Positions 24,604-32,436 of a DNA stretch of 33,468 bases are shown here, piece by piece. Position 1 is the stretch's first letter. The number at the start of each line of letters is the position of its first letter. The DNA comes from Caulobacterales bacterium RIFCSPHIGHO2_01_FULL_70_19 (lineage in GTDB: Bacteria > Pseudomonadota > Alphaproteobacteria > Caulobacterales > Caulobacteraceae): positions 215,070 to 248,537 of the forward strand of contig MGLK01000012.1 in assembly GCA_001794825.1 (NCBI GenBank), given 5' to 3'. The notes below the pieces were generated by a model. The model ran no database searches and had not been told where the DNA came from. It saw only the letters and a program-made list of their open reading frames with translations. Made by a program: the position numbers and the translations under genes.

Positions 24604-24927
24604 TTAGCTACGGTCGTTGATGGGCGAGACCGGCAGGCCCGCCGCCTGCCAGCCTTCGATGCCGCCCTGCAGGAGGTAGACCTCGTCGGTCGGCACGGAG
24701 GCGGCCAGCGCCTCGGCGTTCATCTCGGTGCGCCGGCCGGTGCGGCAGTGAAAGATCACGGGCTGGCCGGGGCTCGCTTCGATTCCGGCGGCGCCGGACG
24801 ACATCGGGGCGTTCTGGGCGCCCTCGATGACCTCGGCGCACTCCTGGGCTTCACGAATGTCGACGAGGAGGGCGCCGTCGGCAATGAGGCGGGCGGCGGC
24901 TTCCGGTGTGATGGGTTTGGCGGTCAT
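24604..24927 (-). CDS. Single-domain rhodanese (sulfurtransferase)
   Basis: A 107-residue protein: LVDIREAQECAEVIEGAQNAPMS, then the active-site loop FHCRTGRRT with C61, then LLQGGIEGWQAAGLPVS. It is a small cytoplasmic rhodanese of GlpE/PspE size with no signal peptide. The loop CRTGRR is the six-residue type of sulfur transferases. It lies 11 nt downstream of the repressor gene and likely carries sulfane sulfur between substrates in this pathway. Confidence 0.92.
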   Translation of the reverse strand: MTAKPITPEAAARLIADGALLVDIREAQECAEVIEGAQNAPMSSGAAGIEASPGQPVIFHCRTGRRTEMNAEALAASVPTDEVYLLQGGIEGWQAAGLPVSPINDRS

Positions 24928-24938
24928 GGCGGTGTTCC

Positions 24939-25283
24939 TCAGGCTTGCCCGCGCGAGGCGGGGGAGAGTTCAGGGCAATAGATGTCGCGCAGCACGGCGA
25001 GCACGCGAACCACGTCAGGGTCGGCGATGCGGTAGTGCAGGCTCTGGGCGTCTCGCCGGTAGGCGACCAACCCGTCTTCCCGCAGCCGCGCCAGATGCTG
25101 CGACAGGGCCGACTGGCTGAGCCCGACCTCCTCCACCAGGGCGCCGACGGACAGCTCCGTTTGCGCCGACAGGTGACAGAGGATCAGCAGCCGATGCTCG
25201 TTCGACAGGTTGCGCAGCAGGCGAGCGGCTTCGCCGGCCTTGGCGGCGAGCGCGTCCAGGGATGCGTCAGAAAAAGTGTTCAT
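24939..25283 (-). CDS. ArsR-family persulfide-sensing repressor (BigR/SqrR type)
   Basis: A 114-residue winged-helix protein: LSVGALVEEVGLSQSALSQHLARLREDGLVAYRR is the DNA-binding part. It has two cysteines, C36 in LLILCHLS and C103 in IYCPELS, 67 residues apart. BigR and SqrR have the same pair about 66 residues apart and form a disulfide or polysulfide link on meeting reactive sulfur, releasing the operator. No ArsR-type metal motif (CVC) is present. It is the first gene of its operon and divergent from the MBL gene; the palindrome at 25295-25325 is the likely operator. Sensing of sulfane sulfur is inferred from the cysteine pair and the neighbours. Confidence 0.92.
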   Translation of the reverse strand: MNTFSDASLDALAAKAGEAARLLRNLSNEHRLLILCHLSAQTELSVGALVEEVGLSQSALSQHLARLREDGLVAYRRDAQSLHYRIADPDVVRVLAVLRDIYCPELSPASRGQA

Positions 25284-25294
25284 CGGGGGTTTCC

Positions 25295-25325
25295 ATTAGG
25301 CTTGTCTAATTTAGACAATGCTAAT
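25295..25325. promoter_or_regulatory. Palindromic operator between BigR-like and MBL genes
   Basis: TTGTCTAA-T-TTAGACAA is a perfect 8+8 palindrome (25302-25318), extended by ATTAG (25295) and CTAAT (25321) at equal distance on each side. It is an AT-rich island in GC-rich DNA, 11 bp before the repressor ATG. Autoregulation and control of both directions is the natural reading. TAATAC at 25322 may be part of the MBL promoter -10. Confidence 0.8.
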
Positions 25326-25359
25326 ACATGTGTCAACACCACAGACACATGGAGCCCCC

Positions 25360-26238
25360 GTGAGCCTCTCCGCTGAAATCCGCCCCTTCTTCGACGAGCC
25401 GACCAACACCATCACCTATCTGGTGTTCGACCCCGAAACCCGCCAGGCCGCCGTCATCGATCCGGTGCTGGACTACGACCCCGCATCCGGCGAGGTCGAC
25501 ACGCGGTCGGTCGCCGCCGTGCTTGCCGAGGCCGACCGCCTGGCGCTGAACGTCCGCTGGGCGCTGGAGACCCACGTCCATGCCGATCACCTGAGCGGCG
25601 CGCCCTATATCAAGGCGAAGACCGGGGCGCAGATCGGCATCGGCGAGCGCATTACGGACGTGCAGCGCATCTTCCGCCCGATCTTCAACGCCTCTGATCT
25701 GGTGGCGGACGGCGGAGACTTCGATCGCCTGTTGGCGGATGGCGATCGCCTGCCGCTGGGCGAACTGGAGATCGAGGTGATCCACACGCCCGGCCATACG
25801 CCCGCCGACGTGAGCTACAGGATCGGCGACGCGGTGTTCGTCGGCGATACGCTCTTCATGCCCGACTATGGAACGGCGCGAACCGACTTCCCCGGCGGCG
25901 ACGCCCGTCAGCTCTACCGCTCCATCCGCCGGCTGCTCGCCCTTCCGGCCGAAACCCAGCTGTTCATGTGTCACGACTACAAGGCCCCGGGCCGCGACGA
26001 ATACGCCTGGGAGACCACCGTGGGCGACCAGATGCTTCACAACGTGCATGTCAGCGACCGGGTGACGGAGGACGACTTCGTCGCCATGCGGACGACGCGT
26101 GACGCGACCCTGTCCGCGCCCAAACTGCTGTTGCCGTCCATCCAGGTGAACATGCGGGCTGGTCGCCTCCCTCCGGCGGAAGCCAACGGGGTTCGGTATC
26201 TGATGATCCCGGTGAAGGAACGCGAAGGATCGCTCTAG
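25360..26238 (+). CDS. Persulfide dioxygenase-like metallo-beta-lactamase protein (Blh type)
   Basis: A 292-residue protein from a GTG start at 25360 (GGAG 5 nt upstream). A longer ATG start at 25318 would lie inside the operator and is less likely. THVHADHLSG gives the metal ligands H72, H74, D76 and H77; HTPGHTPADVSYRIG and GDTLFMPDYGTARTDFPGGDA follow, and CHDY gives the late His. This is the ETHE1/Blh class that oxidises glutathione persulfide to sulfite. The neighbours (BigR-like repressor, rhodaneses, TauE) match the known bigR operon and support the activity, with sulfite then leaving by TauE. Confidence 0.9.
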   Translation: MSLSAEIRPFFDEPTNTITYLVFDPETRQAAVIDPVLDYDPASGEVDTRSVAAVLAEADRLALNVRWALETHVHADHLSGAPYIKAKTGAQIGIGERITDVQRIFRPIFNASDLVADGGDFDRLLADGDRLPLGELEIEVIHTPGHTPADVSYRIGDAVFVGDTLFMPDYGTARTDFPGGDARQLYRSIRRLLALPAETQLFMCHDYKAPGRDEYAWETTVGDQMLHNVHVSDRVTEDDFVAMRTTRDATLSAPKLLLPSIQVNMRAGRLPPAEANGVRYLMIPVKEREGSL

Positions 26239-26334
26239 GCTCGGCTCCAATCGAAGCCCGGGCGGGCGATTCCGATCTTCTGACCCGCTGGACGGGGTCG
26301 TCGGAGGCGTCCCGGCCGGTCGCATGCCGCTCCC

Positions 26335-26724
26335 CTAGATCGCATCCAGCGCCTGGCGGAGTTTGCCGCCGATCTCCTCGGCCTTCGCCTTCAGCCCGGG
26401 GTTGGCGATGGCCGACATCGAGGCCACCGGGTCAACGGCGGCGATCTCGCTGCCGTCGCCGCTTTCCCTTTGCTGGACGATGACGTTGCAGGGCAGCATC
26501 ACCCCGACCTTGTCCTCGTGGAGCAGCGCCTCGTGGGCAGCCTTCGGATTGCAGGCCCCCAGAATGACGTAGGGCCGAAACGCGACATCGAGCTTCTGCT
26601 TGAAGGTTTCGGTGACATCGATTTCGGTGATGATGCCGAAGCCCTGATCCTTCAGCGCCTCTCGGGTCCGGGCCACGGCCTCTGCGAAGGGGAGCTCGGT
26701 GATCTTGCTGTAATAGTAGGCCAT
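26335..26724 (-). CDS. DUF302 protein
   Basis: A 129-residue cytoplasmic protein, MAYYYSKITELPFAEAVART..., with the DUF302 layout: GFGIITEIDVTETFKQKLD, VILGACNPKAAHEALLHED, VGVMLPCNVIVQQ. C58 and C79 are conserved positions of the family. GGAAGGAG is 6 nt before the start at 26724; an upstream in-frame extension is unsupported. Function of DUF302 is unknown, but it is often found with sulfur or copper/redox genes, as here. It is on the same strand as the two-component genes, 133 nt after the histidine kinase, and converges with the MBL gene. Confidence 0.88.
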   Translation of the reverse strand: MAYYYSKITELPFAEAVARTREALKDQGFGIITEIDVTETFKQKLDVAFRPYVILGACNPKAAHEALLHEDKVGVMLPCNVIVQQRESGDGSEIAAVDPVASMSAIANPGLKAKAEEIGGKLRQALDAI

Positions 26725-26857
26725 GCAGGACTCCTTCCGTCCTGAAACCGTCTGGCCGCCCGGATGTTGCAACCGACGTGCAGACCGCGCCTGGTGTCGA
26801 ACCGGGGCTGGCCGCAGGAGGCGATCAACCTTGCTTGGGACGCCGGGGGAGGCGCCG

Positions 26858-28198
26858 TCAGACGCGGCGGACGGACCCCGCGTCCATATGCACGACAACC
26901 CGGAGCCCCCCAATGGGCGAGCGCCCGAAGGCGAGCCGCCAACCGTGGGCGGTCGCCGAGACCTCGGCGATCGAAAGGCCCAGACCCGCCCCGCCTGTCA
27001 CCGCGTTCGGTCCGCGATAAAACCGCTGCCCCAGCCGGGGCAGGTCGGCCTCACTCACCCCGGGACCGTCGTCCTCCACGATCAGGATCGGGTGCTCCGG
27101 GCCGATCGCGGCATCCACTCGCACGCGGCTGCGGGCATGGGCGCAAGCGTTGGCCAGGAGGTTCGCGAACAAGGGGCCGACCCTCTCGAAATCGACGTTC
27201 AGCTCCAGAGCCGCGGCCGCCGACGTGAGCTCCAGCTCGACGGGGCAGCTTCCCGCATCCGGCGTCACGATCCGCGTGAGCGGCGTCCAACGCCGTTCCA
27301 GCGGCTGCTCCGACACCTCATCGGCTCGGGCCATCTCAAGTAGTCGGCTGACCAGCGCGGACGTCCGGTCGACCGATGCGACCATCTGCTCGACGGCTCG
27401 GGCCCGCACCTTGGGGTCGGCTGCGGCCGCCGCGATCTGCGCCTGCACGCGCATCCCGGCAAGCGGGGTCCGGAGTTCATGCGCCGCCGCGGCCGTGAAT
27501 TCCCTCTGGCGGCGGCGGGAGGATTCAAGGCGGTCGATCAGGCCGTTGAGCGCAGCGACCATAGGCGCCAACTCTCGCACCCCTCCCGTCGTCTCAAGGG
27601 GGCGCAGGTCTTCAGCACTGCGCGCGACGAGGGCGTCCGCGAGCCGCCGCGCGGGCGCCAACCCACGGCCGACCGACCACCATATCAGTCCGCCCAGAAT
27701 CCCCAGACCGATGACGGCGGGGACGGCGAGACCGGCGATGATCGAACCCACCAGACGCTCACGAACCGCGAGCCGGTCTCCGACCATCACCTGGACGCCA
27801 GCCGTCCGGTTCTGAATCGTGTAGATGCGCCAGGGCTCGCCCTCGATGACGCGCTCCGAGAAGCCCTCGGTCTGCGCAAGGCGCACCGCCGGAGCCCCCT
27901 CGGAGCGACTGACCAACTGCCCCCGTAACGACCAAATCTGGCAGGACAACTGACGCTCCAACCCCCGGGCAGGGGACGGAAACGTGTCTGAGCCTCCGCC
28001 GATCGCAGCGGCTGTTACCGGTAGTCCGCCCTGGCCCAGGAGGCTGGACACCATGCGAGCCGACTCCATCAGACGTCGGTCCAGCACCTGCCGGATTTCC
28101 GCCTCTGTCCGGACCTGAATCCAGACGGCCGACGCTCCCCATACCGCCACGGTGACGACGGCGAGGAAGGCGAACAAACGGACACGGATGGATCTCAT
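26858..28198 (-). CDS. Sensor histidine kinase of a QseC/PmrB-like two-component system
   Basis: A 446-residue inner-membrane kinase. TM1 is at about 9-26 (FAFLAVVTVAVWGASAVW), a periplasmic sensor at about 27-150, and TM2 at about 152-174 (IIAGLAVPAVIGLGILGGLIWW). A HAMP region follows, then the H-box FTAAAAHELRTPLAGMR with H240, the N-box NLLANACAHA with N350, the DDGPGV loop (376-381) and GAGLGLSIAE. Start at 28198 overlaps the regulator stop (ATGA), so both are made together. The signal is unknown. Periplasmic C86 in QLSCQIW is the only Cys in the sensor, so thiol sensing would need a partner or dimer. Confidence 0.94.
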   Translation of the reverse strand: MRSIRVRLFAFLAVVTVAVWGASAVWIQVRTEAEIRQVLDRRLMESARMVSSLLGQGGLPVTAAAIGGGSDTFPSPARGLERQLSCQIWSLRGQLVSRSEGAPAVRLAQTEGFSERVIEGEPWRIYTIQNRTAGVQVMVGDRLAVRERLVGSIIAGLAVPAVIGLGILGGLIWWSVGRGLAPARRLADALVARSAEDLRPLETTGGVRELAPMVAALNGLIDRLESSRRRQREFTAAAAHELRTPLAGMRVQAQIAAAAADPKVRARAVEQMVASVDRTSALVSRLLEMARADEVSEQPLERRWTPLTRIVTPDAGSCPVELELTSAAAALELNVDFERVGPLFANLLANACAHARSRVRVDAAIGPEHPILIVEDDGPGVSEADLPRLGQRFYRGPNAVTGGAGLGLSIAEVSATAHGWRLAFGRSPIGGLRVVVHMDAGSVRRV

Positions 28199-28848
28199 GA
28201 AAGCGTGTATCCCACGCCGCGCACGGTTCGGATCACCCCCGGCACCAACTTGGCGCGCAGGTGATGAATGTGCACTTCGACCGCGTTGCTGCCGATCTCC
28301 TCCTGCCAACCGTAGAGCCGTTCCTCTAGCTGGCTTCTCGAAATCACTTGGCCCGGGCGTTCGACGAGGGCTTCGAGTATGGCGAACTCGCGCCGCGAGA
28401 GAAGCAGGCTCTCATCGCCGAACCACGCAAGCCGGGCCTTCGGGTCAAGGGTCAGCAGACCGTGACGAAGCGCGGGCGTGGCGCGACCCAGCATACGTCG
28501 GCGGACAGCGCGCAGGCGGGCGGCCACCTCATTCAGGTCGAAGGGTTTTGCGAGATAGTCATCGGCCCCTGTGTCGAGCCCCTCTATCCGATCCGCCACC
28601 GCGTCGCGCGCGGACAGGATCACCACGCCGACCTCGTCCTTGCGGGCGCGGACATAGCGCAGCACCTCCAGACCATCGCCATCCGGCAGTCCAAGATCGA
28701 GGACGACGAGATCAAACACGGTCGATGACAAGGCCGTCAGGGCGTCCTCGACCCGATCGACGGCATCCACGGTCCAGCCGTTGGCGGACAGTCCCACCTG
28801 CAGGCCGTCCCGCAGGACGGCGTCATCCTCGACGACCAGCAATCTCAT
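28195..28848 (-). CDS. OmpR-family response regulator, QseB/PmrA-like
   Basis: A 217-residue regulator with receiver (1-115) and winged-helix output (about 125-217) domains. E7/D8/D9 form the acidic pocket, D51 in VVLDLGLPDGDG is the phosphorylation site, and K101 lies in LAKPFD. The C-terminal RREFAILEALVERPGQVISRSQLEERLYGW and SNAVEVHIHHLRAKL...RTVRGVGYTL are typical of the QseB/PmrA group. The CTTAAG-N5-CTTAAG site 23 nt upstream is the box such regulators bind. It likely controls its own operon and the divergent DsbD-type operon. Confidence 0.95.
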   Translation of the reverse strand: MRLLVVEDDAVLRDGLQVGLSANGWTVDAVDRVEDALTALSSTVFDLVVLDLGLPDGDGLEVLRYVRARKDEVGVVILSARDAVADRIEGLDTGADDYLAKPFDLNEVAARLRAVRRRMLGRATPALRHGLLTLDPKARLAWFGDESLLLSRREFAILEALVERPGQVISRSQLEERLYGWQEEIGSNAVEVHIHHLRAKLVPGVIRTVRGVGYTLS

Positions 28849-28871
28849 GACGAAGGGCGTGCCGCTCCTCG

Positions 28872-28888
28872 CTTAAGCGTGACTTAAG
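28872..28888. promoter_or_regulatory. CTTAAG-N5-CTTAAG response-regulator box
   Basis: CTTAAG at 28872-28877 and again at 28883-28888, 11 bp apart, between the divergent regulator (start 28848) and DsbD-like gene (start 28911). Tandem CTTAA half sites with 11-bp spacing are the known PmrA/QseB class target. Each half site is also self-complementary, so the box can serve both directions. Distances to the two starts are almost equal (23 and 22 nt). Confidence 0.75.
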
Positions 28889-28910
28889 GTGCGCCCGCGA
28901 CCAGCCGCGC

Positions 28911-30836
28911 ATGATCCGTCTGATGTCCTACCTGTATGCGGCCCTGCTGGCGACCTTCACCTTGATCGCGGCGGCCCCTGCCGTGGCGCAGCTTCCGCCG
29001 GAAGAAGCCTTCCGGCTTGAGGTGACGCGTTCCGCCGGGGGCGACGTCGTTTTCAACTGGGCGATCGCCGAGGGTCACTACCTCTACCGACAACATACGG
29101 TCGCCACGGACGAGACGGGCGAAAAGAGCCTGTCCCTTCGTCTGCAGGCCGGCGAACAGAAGAACGATCCCGCTTTCGGAACCGTCGAGGTCTGGCACGA
29201 CAGGGGGCAGGCGCGCCTGGAGTCGTCCGTCCTAACCGCCGCCGATGACCCGGGCGTCGTAAACATCACCTATCAAGGCTGCCTCGAAGACTCGATCTGC
29301 TACCCGCCCATGACGGAGACGGTCGCGTTGCCGCCCGTGCCGGAGGGCCCCGCGCGAGAGACGCCGCTTGCGACCCGGGCCGCGGAACCCGCCGCCGCCA
29401 TCGCTGCATCCGCCCTCGCGCTGCAGGCCGCGACGCCCGTCCAAGTCGAAACCGGAACCGCCGACAGTCCGGCTGCGGCGAACAGTCCGGCCAAGATCAG
29501 TGGCGCGGCGGACGTCCAGCTTCAGGCCGGCGGAGGCATGATCGAGCGCCTAGCGCTGGACGGGGGGACGGCTTGGGTGCTGCTCGCCTTCTATGGCTTC
29601 GGTCTGCTCCTCGCCTTCACGCCGTGCGTGTTCCCGATGTATCCGATCCTGGCCGGGGTCATCGGCCGCGGCGTCGATGCGCCGGGCGGCCGAAGAGGCT
29701 TCCAACTGTCTGTCGCCTACGGCCTAGGACTCGCCATCGCCTTCGCGCTTCTGGGAGTCGCCGCCGCCTGTTCAGGGCGCAACCTCCAGATGGCCTTGCA
29801 GTCGTCCTGGGCCGTTGGTGGGCTGTCGCTGATCTTCGTGACCCTCGCCCTGTCCATGTTCGGCGTTTACGAACTGCAACTCCCGTCGGCGTGGACCTCC
29901 CGGCTTTCTGGCCCCGGATCGGCCAACGGGCGGCGCTCCCTCGGTTCGGCCGCGGGGATGGGGTTCGCCTCCGCCCTGATCGTCGGGCCCTGCGTCACGG
30001 CTCCGCTGGCCGGCGCCCTGCTCTATATCGCCCAGACCGGCGATCTCGCTCTCGGCGCCATGGCGCTGTTCGCGCTCGGCCTCGGCAAGGCCACGCCTCT
30101 CGTCGCTTTCGGCGCACTGGGGAGCCGGGTCCTGCCGCGGGCCGGGGCGTGGATGGAGCGGGTGAAAGCCGCGTTCGGCTTTCTGTTCCTGGTCACGGCC
30201 TGGTGGCTGTCTTCCCGCATACTGCCGCCGTTCGCCACCCTGCTGCTCGGCGCGGCTCTCGCCCTGCTCCTCGCCGTGCTGCTGGGGCTGTTCCGCCAGA
30301 CCCGGAGTCGGGGCCTGTGGGCGGGTGCGGCTCGCGCCGGTGGCCTGGCGGCAGCGGTATGGAGCATCTTCCTCATGGCCGGAGCGGCTTCAGGCGCTGA
30401 AGACCCGTGGCGTCCTCTGTCAGGGCTGACCGGGCCGGCATCGACCGATCCGGCGACGCAACCCGCAACCCCTGCGGCCGTGGTCTCCGACCCGGACGCG
30501 CTCTCGACCGCCGTCGCCGCCGCCGGTCAGGCCGGGCTGCCCTCGCTGGTCTATTTCACCGCCGATTGGTGCGTGAGCTGCAAGGTCATCGACCGCACCG
30601 TCTTTGCCGCTGTTGAGGTCCAGACGGCGCTGCAAGACGCGCGCCTGATCGAGGTCGACGTCACCCACACCACGCCGGCGACCACGGACCTGCTCGAGAC
30701 CTTCGGCGTCGTGGGTCCGCCGACGATGATCTTCCTGGACGCCTCGGCCTCCGAGCCCGCCAGCACCCGCCTGATCGGCGAGATCGGCCCCGCCGAGGTG
30801 CTGGAGTCCCTCGCCCGCGCCGGAGCCGCCGCATGA
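28911..30836 (+). CDS. DsbD/ScsB-type thiol-disulfide interchange protein
   Basis: A 641-residue inner-membrane protein with a signal peptide (about 1-26, ending APAVAQ). The periplasmic alpha domain carries C124 and C130 (GCLEDSICYPP). The eight-helix beta domain has C239 (FTPCVFPMYPILAG) and C361 (GPCVTAPLAGAL). The C-terminal thioredoxin gamma domain has WCVSC (C554/C557). Electrons pass from cytoplasmic thioredoxin to periplasmic partners. Here the partners are likely the two genes downstream, a set like ScsB/ScsD/ScsC of copper-tolerance loci. ATG at 28911 has no clear Shine-Dalgarno; M5 at 28923 is an alternative. The stop overlaps the TlpA-like gene (ATGA). Confidence 0.94.
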   Translation: MIRLMSYLYAALLATFTLIAAAPAVAQLPPEEAFRLEVTRSAGGDVVFNWAIAEGHYLYRQHTVATDETGEKSLSLRLQAGEQKNDPAFGTVEVWHDRGQARLESSVLTAADDPGVVNITYQGCLEDSICYPPMTETVALPPVPEGPARETPLATRAAEPAAAIAASALALQAATPVQVETGTADSPAAANSPAKISGAADVQLQAGGGMIERLALDGGTAWVLLAFYGFGLLLAFTPCVFPMYPILAGVIGRGVDAPGGRRGFQLSVAYGLGLAIAFALLGVAAACSGRNLQMALQSSWAVGGLSLIFVTLALSMFGVYELQLPSAWTSRLSGPGSANGRRSLGSAAGMGFASALIVGPCVTAPLAGALLYIAQTGDLALGAMALFALGLGKATPLVAFGALGSRVLPRAGAWMERVKAAFGFLFLVTAWWLSSRILPPFATLLLGAALALLLAVLLGLFRQTRSRGLWAGAARAGGLAAAVWSIFLMAGAASGAEDPWRPLSGLTGPASTDPATQPATPAAVVSDPDALSTAVAAAGQAGLPSLVYFTADWCVSCKVIDRTVFAAVEVQTALQDARLIEVDVTHTTPATTDLLETFGVVGPPTMIFLDASASEPASTRLIGEIGPAEVLESLARAGAAA

Positions 30837-31630
30837 ACGCCATCGAACTCGGCCCCATAGTCCTGTCGGGTGAGCGGTTCTCCATCCTGCTCGGCATGCT
30901 CGTCTTCATGCTCGCCTCGGGCTGGCTGGCGGTCCGGATCAGCCCTCGCTTCAATCCCTGGAGCACGACGGTGGCGCTGGGCGGCATCGTCATCGCCCGG
31001 CTGGCCCATGTGATCGACCACTGGGACTATTTCCACGCTGATCCGCTACGCGCCTTCGCGGTTTGGCAGGGCGGCTTCGATTGGCCCTGGGTCCTGCTGG
31101 TCGTCATCGTCGCCTCGATGGTGTTCCTCCGCGACCGCCGGCTGATGGCATGGGCCGTCGCGCCGACGGCTGCAGCGGCACTGGTGTGGAACGTCGCCTA
31201 TCAGCTTGCCTCCGCCACCGAGGCCCTCCCGCCACCGCCGCTCACCCTCGCCGCCCTGTCTGGCCCGCCAGTCGACCTGGCTGCACCGGTCGATCAGCCC
31301 ACCGTGATCAACCTGTGGGCCACCTGGTGCCCCCCCTGCCGGCGGGAAATGCCGGCCCTGGCCCAAGCCGAAGCGCGCCACCGCGACGTCCGCTTCCTGT
31401 TCGTAAACCAAGGCGAAGGCGCCGAAAACGCGAGCCGGTTCCTCGCCACAGAGGGCCTGCGGCTGAAGCATGTGCTCTTCGACGACACCATGGCCGTGCC
31501 GCGCCACTATGGGACCGCCGGCATCCCGGTGACCCTGTTCCTCCACGCCGACGGCCGACTGGCCAAGGCTCACATGGGCGAGATCGCCCCTGAACAGATC
31601 GACGCCGAAATCCGCCGGCTCGAACGCTGA
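30833..31630 (+). CDS. TlpA-like thioredoxin with Lgt-like membrane N-terminus (ScsD-like position)
   Basis: A 265-residue protein. The N-terminal half (1-125) has about four hydrophobic segments (FSILLGMLVFMLASGWLAV; TTVALGGIVIARLAHVI; FDWPWVLLVVIVASMVFL; MAWAVAPTAAAALVW). The region ARLAHVIDHWDYFHADPLRAFAVWQGGFDW recalls part of prolipoprotein diacylglyceryl transferase (Lgt), but the catalytic Lgt region appears missing. From about 135 there is a TlpA/thioredoxin domain with WATWCPPC (C166/C169) and the cis-proline site GTAGIPVTLF. The thioredoxin should face the periplasm, reduced by the DsbD-like protein. Coupled to it by ATGA. Confidence 0.9.
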   Translation: MNAIELGPIVLSGERFSILLGMLVFMLASGWLAVRISPRFNPWSTTVALGGIVIARLAHVIDHWDYFHADPLRAFAVWQGGFDWPWVLLVVIVASMVFLRDRRLMAWAVAPTAAAALVWNVAYQLASATEALPPPPLTLAALSGPPVDLAAPVDQPTVINLWATWCPPCRREMPALAQAEARHRDVRFLFVNQGEGAENASRFLATEGLRLKHVLFDDTMAVPRHYGTAGIPVTLFLHADGRLAKAHMGEIAPEQIDAEIRRLER

Positions 31631-31650
31631 CCCCCAACCAGGAGACTGCC

Positions 31651-32328
31651 ATGACACCGCGCACCCTCGCGCCCGCCTTCATTCTCGCGCTCGCCCTCGC
31701 CCTGGCCGCTTGCGGCCCGGCCGACGCCGGCAATAGCGCCGCCGCTCCAGCCGAACCGGCCCAGAACCCGCTCTCCATCGTCCCGACCGGTTTCAACGAC
31801 CTGCTCCGCGACCCGGGCGTTCCCTTCATCGGGGCGGCCGAGGCCGATGTCACGATCATCAGCTTCATCGACTACAACTGCCCCTACTGTAAGCAGATGC
31901 AGCCGGACCTGACCGCCCTGGTCCAGACCGATCCCAAGGTCCGGATTCTCTACAAGGAGTGGCCGATCTTCGGGGCGCCGTCGCAACTGGCCGCCCGCAC
32001 GGCGATCGCCGCGCAGTTCCAGGGCAAGTATGAAGCGGTGCACAATGCGTTCATGGGTTCGCCGACGCCGATCTCCGGCGAGGCCGACGTGGAACGCCTC
32101 GCCCGGTCAGCGGGCGTCGACATGGCCCGGCTTGAGCAGGACATGACCGCCCATGCCGCGGACATCGACGCCGTGCTTGAACGGGTCAGCGCCGAGGCGA
32201 CGGCCATGGCGCTGCGCGGCACCCCGGCGTTCAGCATCAACGGCCAGATGATCCCGGGGGCCCTGCCGCCGGGACAGCTAGCCGTCGTGGTGGGCCAGAT
32301 CAGGTCCGCCCAAGGGGGTGCGCGGTAG
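31651..32328 (+). CDS. DsbA/ScsC-type thioredoxin-fold lipoprotein
   Basis: A 225-residue protein with signal peptide and lipobox LAAC (C21), so probably anchored to a membrane and facing the periplasm. The thioredoxin domain carries CPYC at C77-C80 (SFIDYNCPYCKQM) and cis-Pro in LRGTPAFSINGQ. Between them is a helical insert (EAVHNAFMGSPTPISGEADVERLARSAGVD) typical of DsbA/ScsC/DsbG-like members. AGGAG is 7 nt upstream. It probably oxidises or isomerises envelope thiols and is recycled by the DsbD-like protein. Last of the DsbD - TlpA - DsbA set (20 nt after TlpA). Confidence 0.93.
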   Translation: MTPRTLAPAFILALALALAACGPADAGNSAAAPAEPAQNPLSIVPTGFNDLLRDPGVPFIGAAEADVTIISFIDYNCPYCKQMQPDLTALVQTDPKVRILYKEWPIFGAPSQLAARTAIAAQFQGKYEAVHNAFMGSPTPISGEADVERLARSAGVDMARLEQDMTAHAADIDAVLERVSAEATAMALRGTPAFSINGQMIPGALPPGQLAVVVGQIRSAQGGAR

Positions 32329-32386
32329 CCGGCTACACACCGGACCGAGACGGAACCAGTCCCGGATTGACCGCTTCAATGATGAA

Positions 32387-32417
32387 CTCCTGCAGGAGGA
32401 CGGCGCGGTCGTCCTCC
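32387..32417 (+). promoter_or_regulatory. Two mutually exclusive hairpins before the second MBL gene
   Basis: CTCCTGCAGGAG (32387-32398) is a perfect palindrome, and GGAGGACG (32395-32402) pairs with CGTCCTCC (32410-32417) around a 7-nt loop. Both use the same GGAG bases, so only one can form at once. The second ends 19 nt before the MBL start (32437). It may be a terminator of the preceding operon or a leader switch; no T-tract is present. Confidence 0.4.
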
Positions 32418-32436
32418 AAACTCCCGGAGCGAAGCG

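Noticed and set aside
24939..25283. Arsenic or metal sensing by the ArsR-family protein
   Set aside because: There is no CVC-type metal site. The two cysteines are placed as in BigR/SqrR, and the neighbours are sulfur genes.
26725..26913. 63-residue N-terminal extension of the DUF302 protein
   Set aside because: It is not part of the family, has no ribosome site, and a strong GGAAGGAG lies before the MAYYYSK start.
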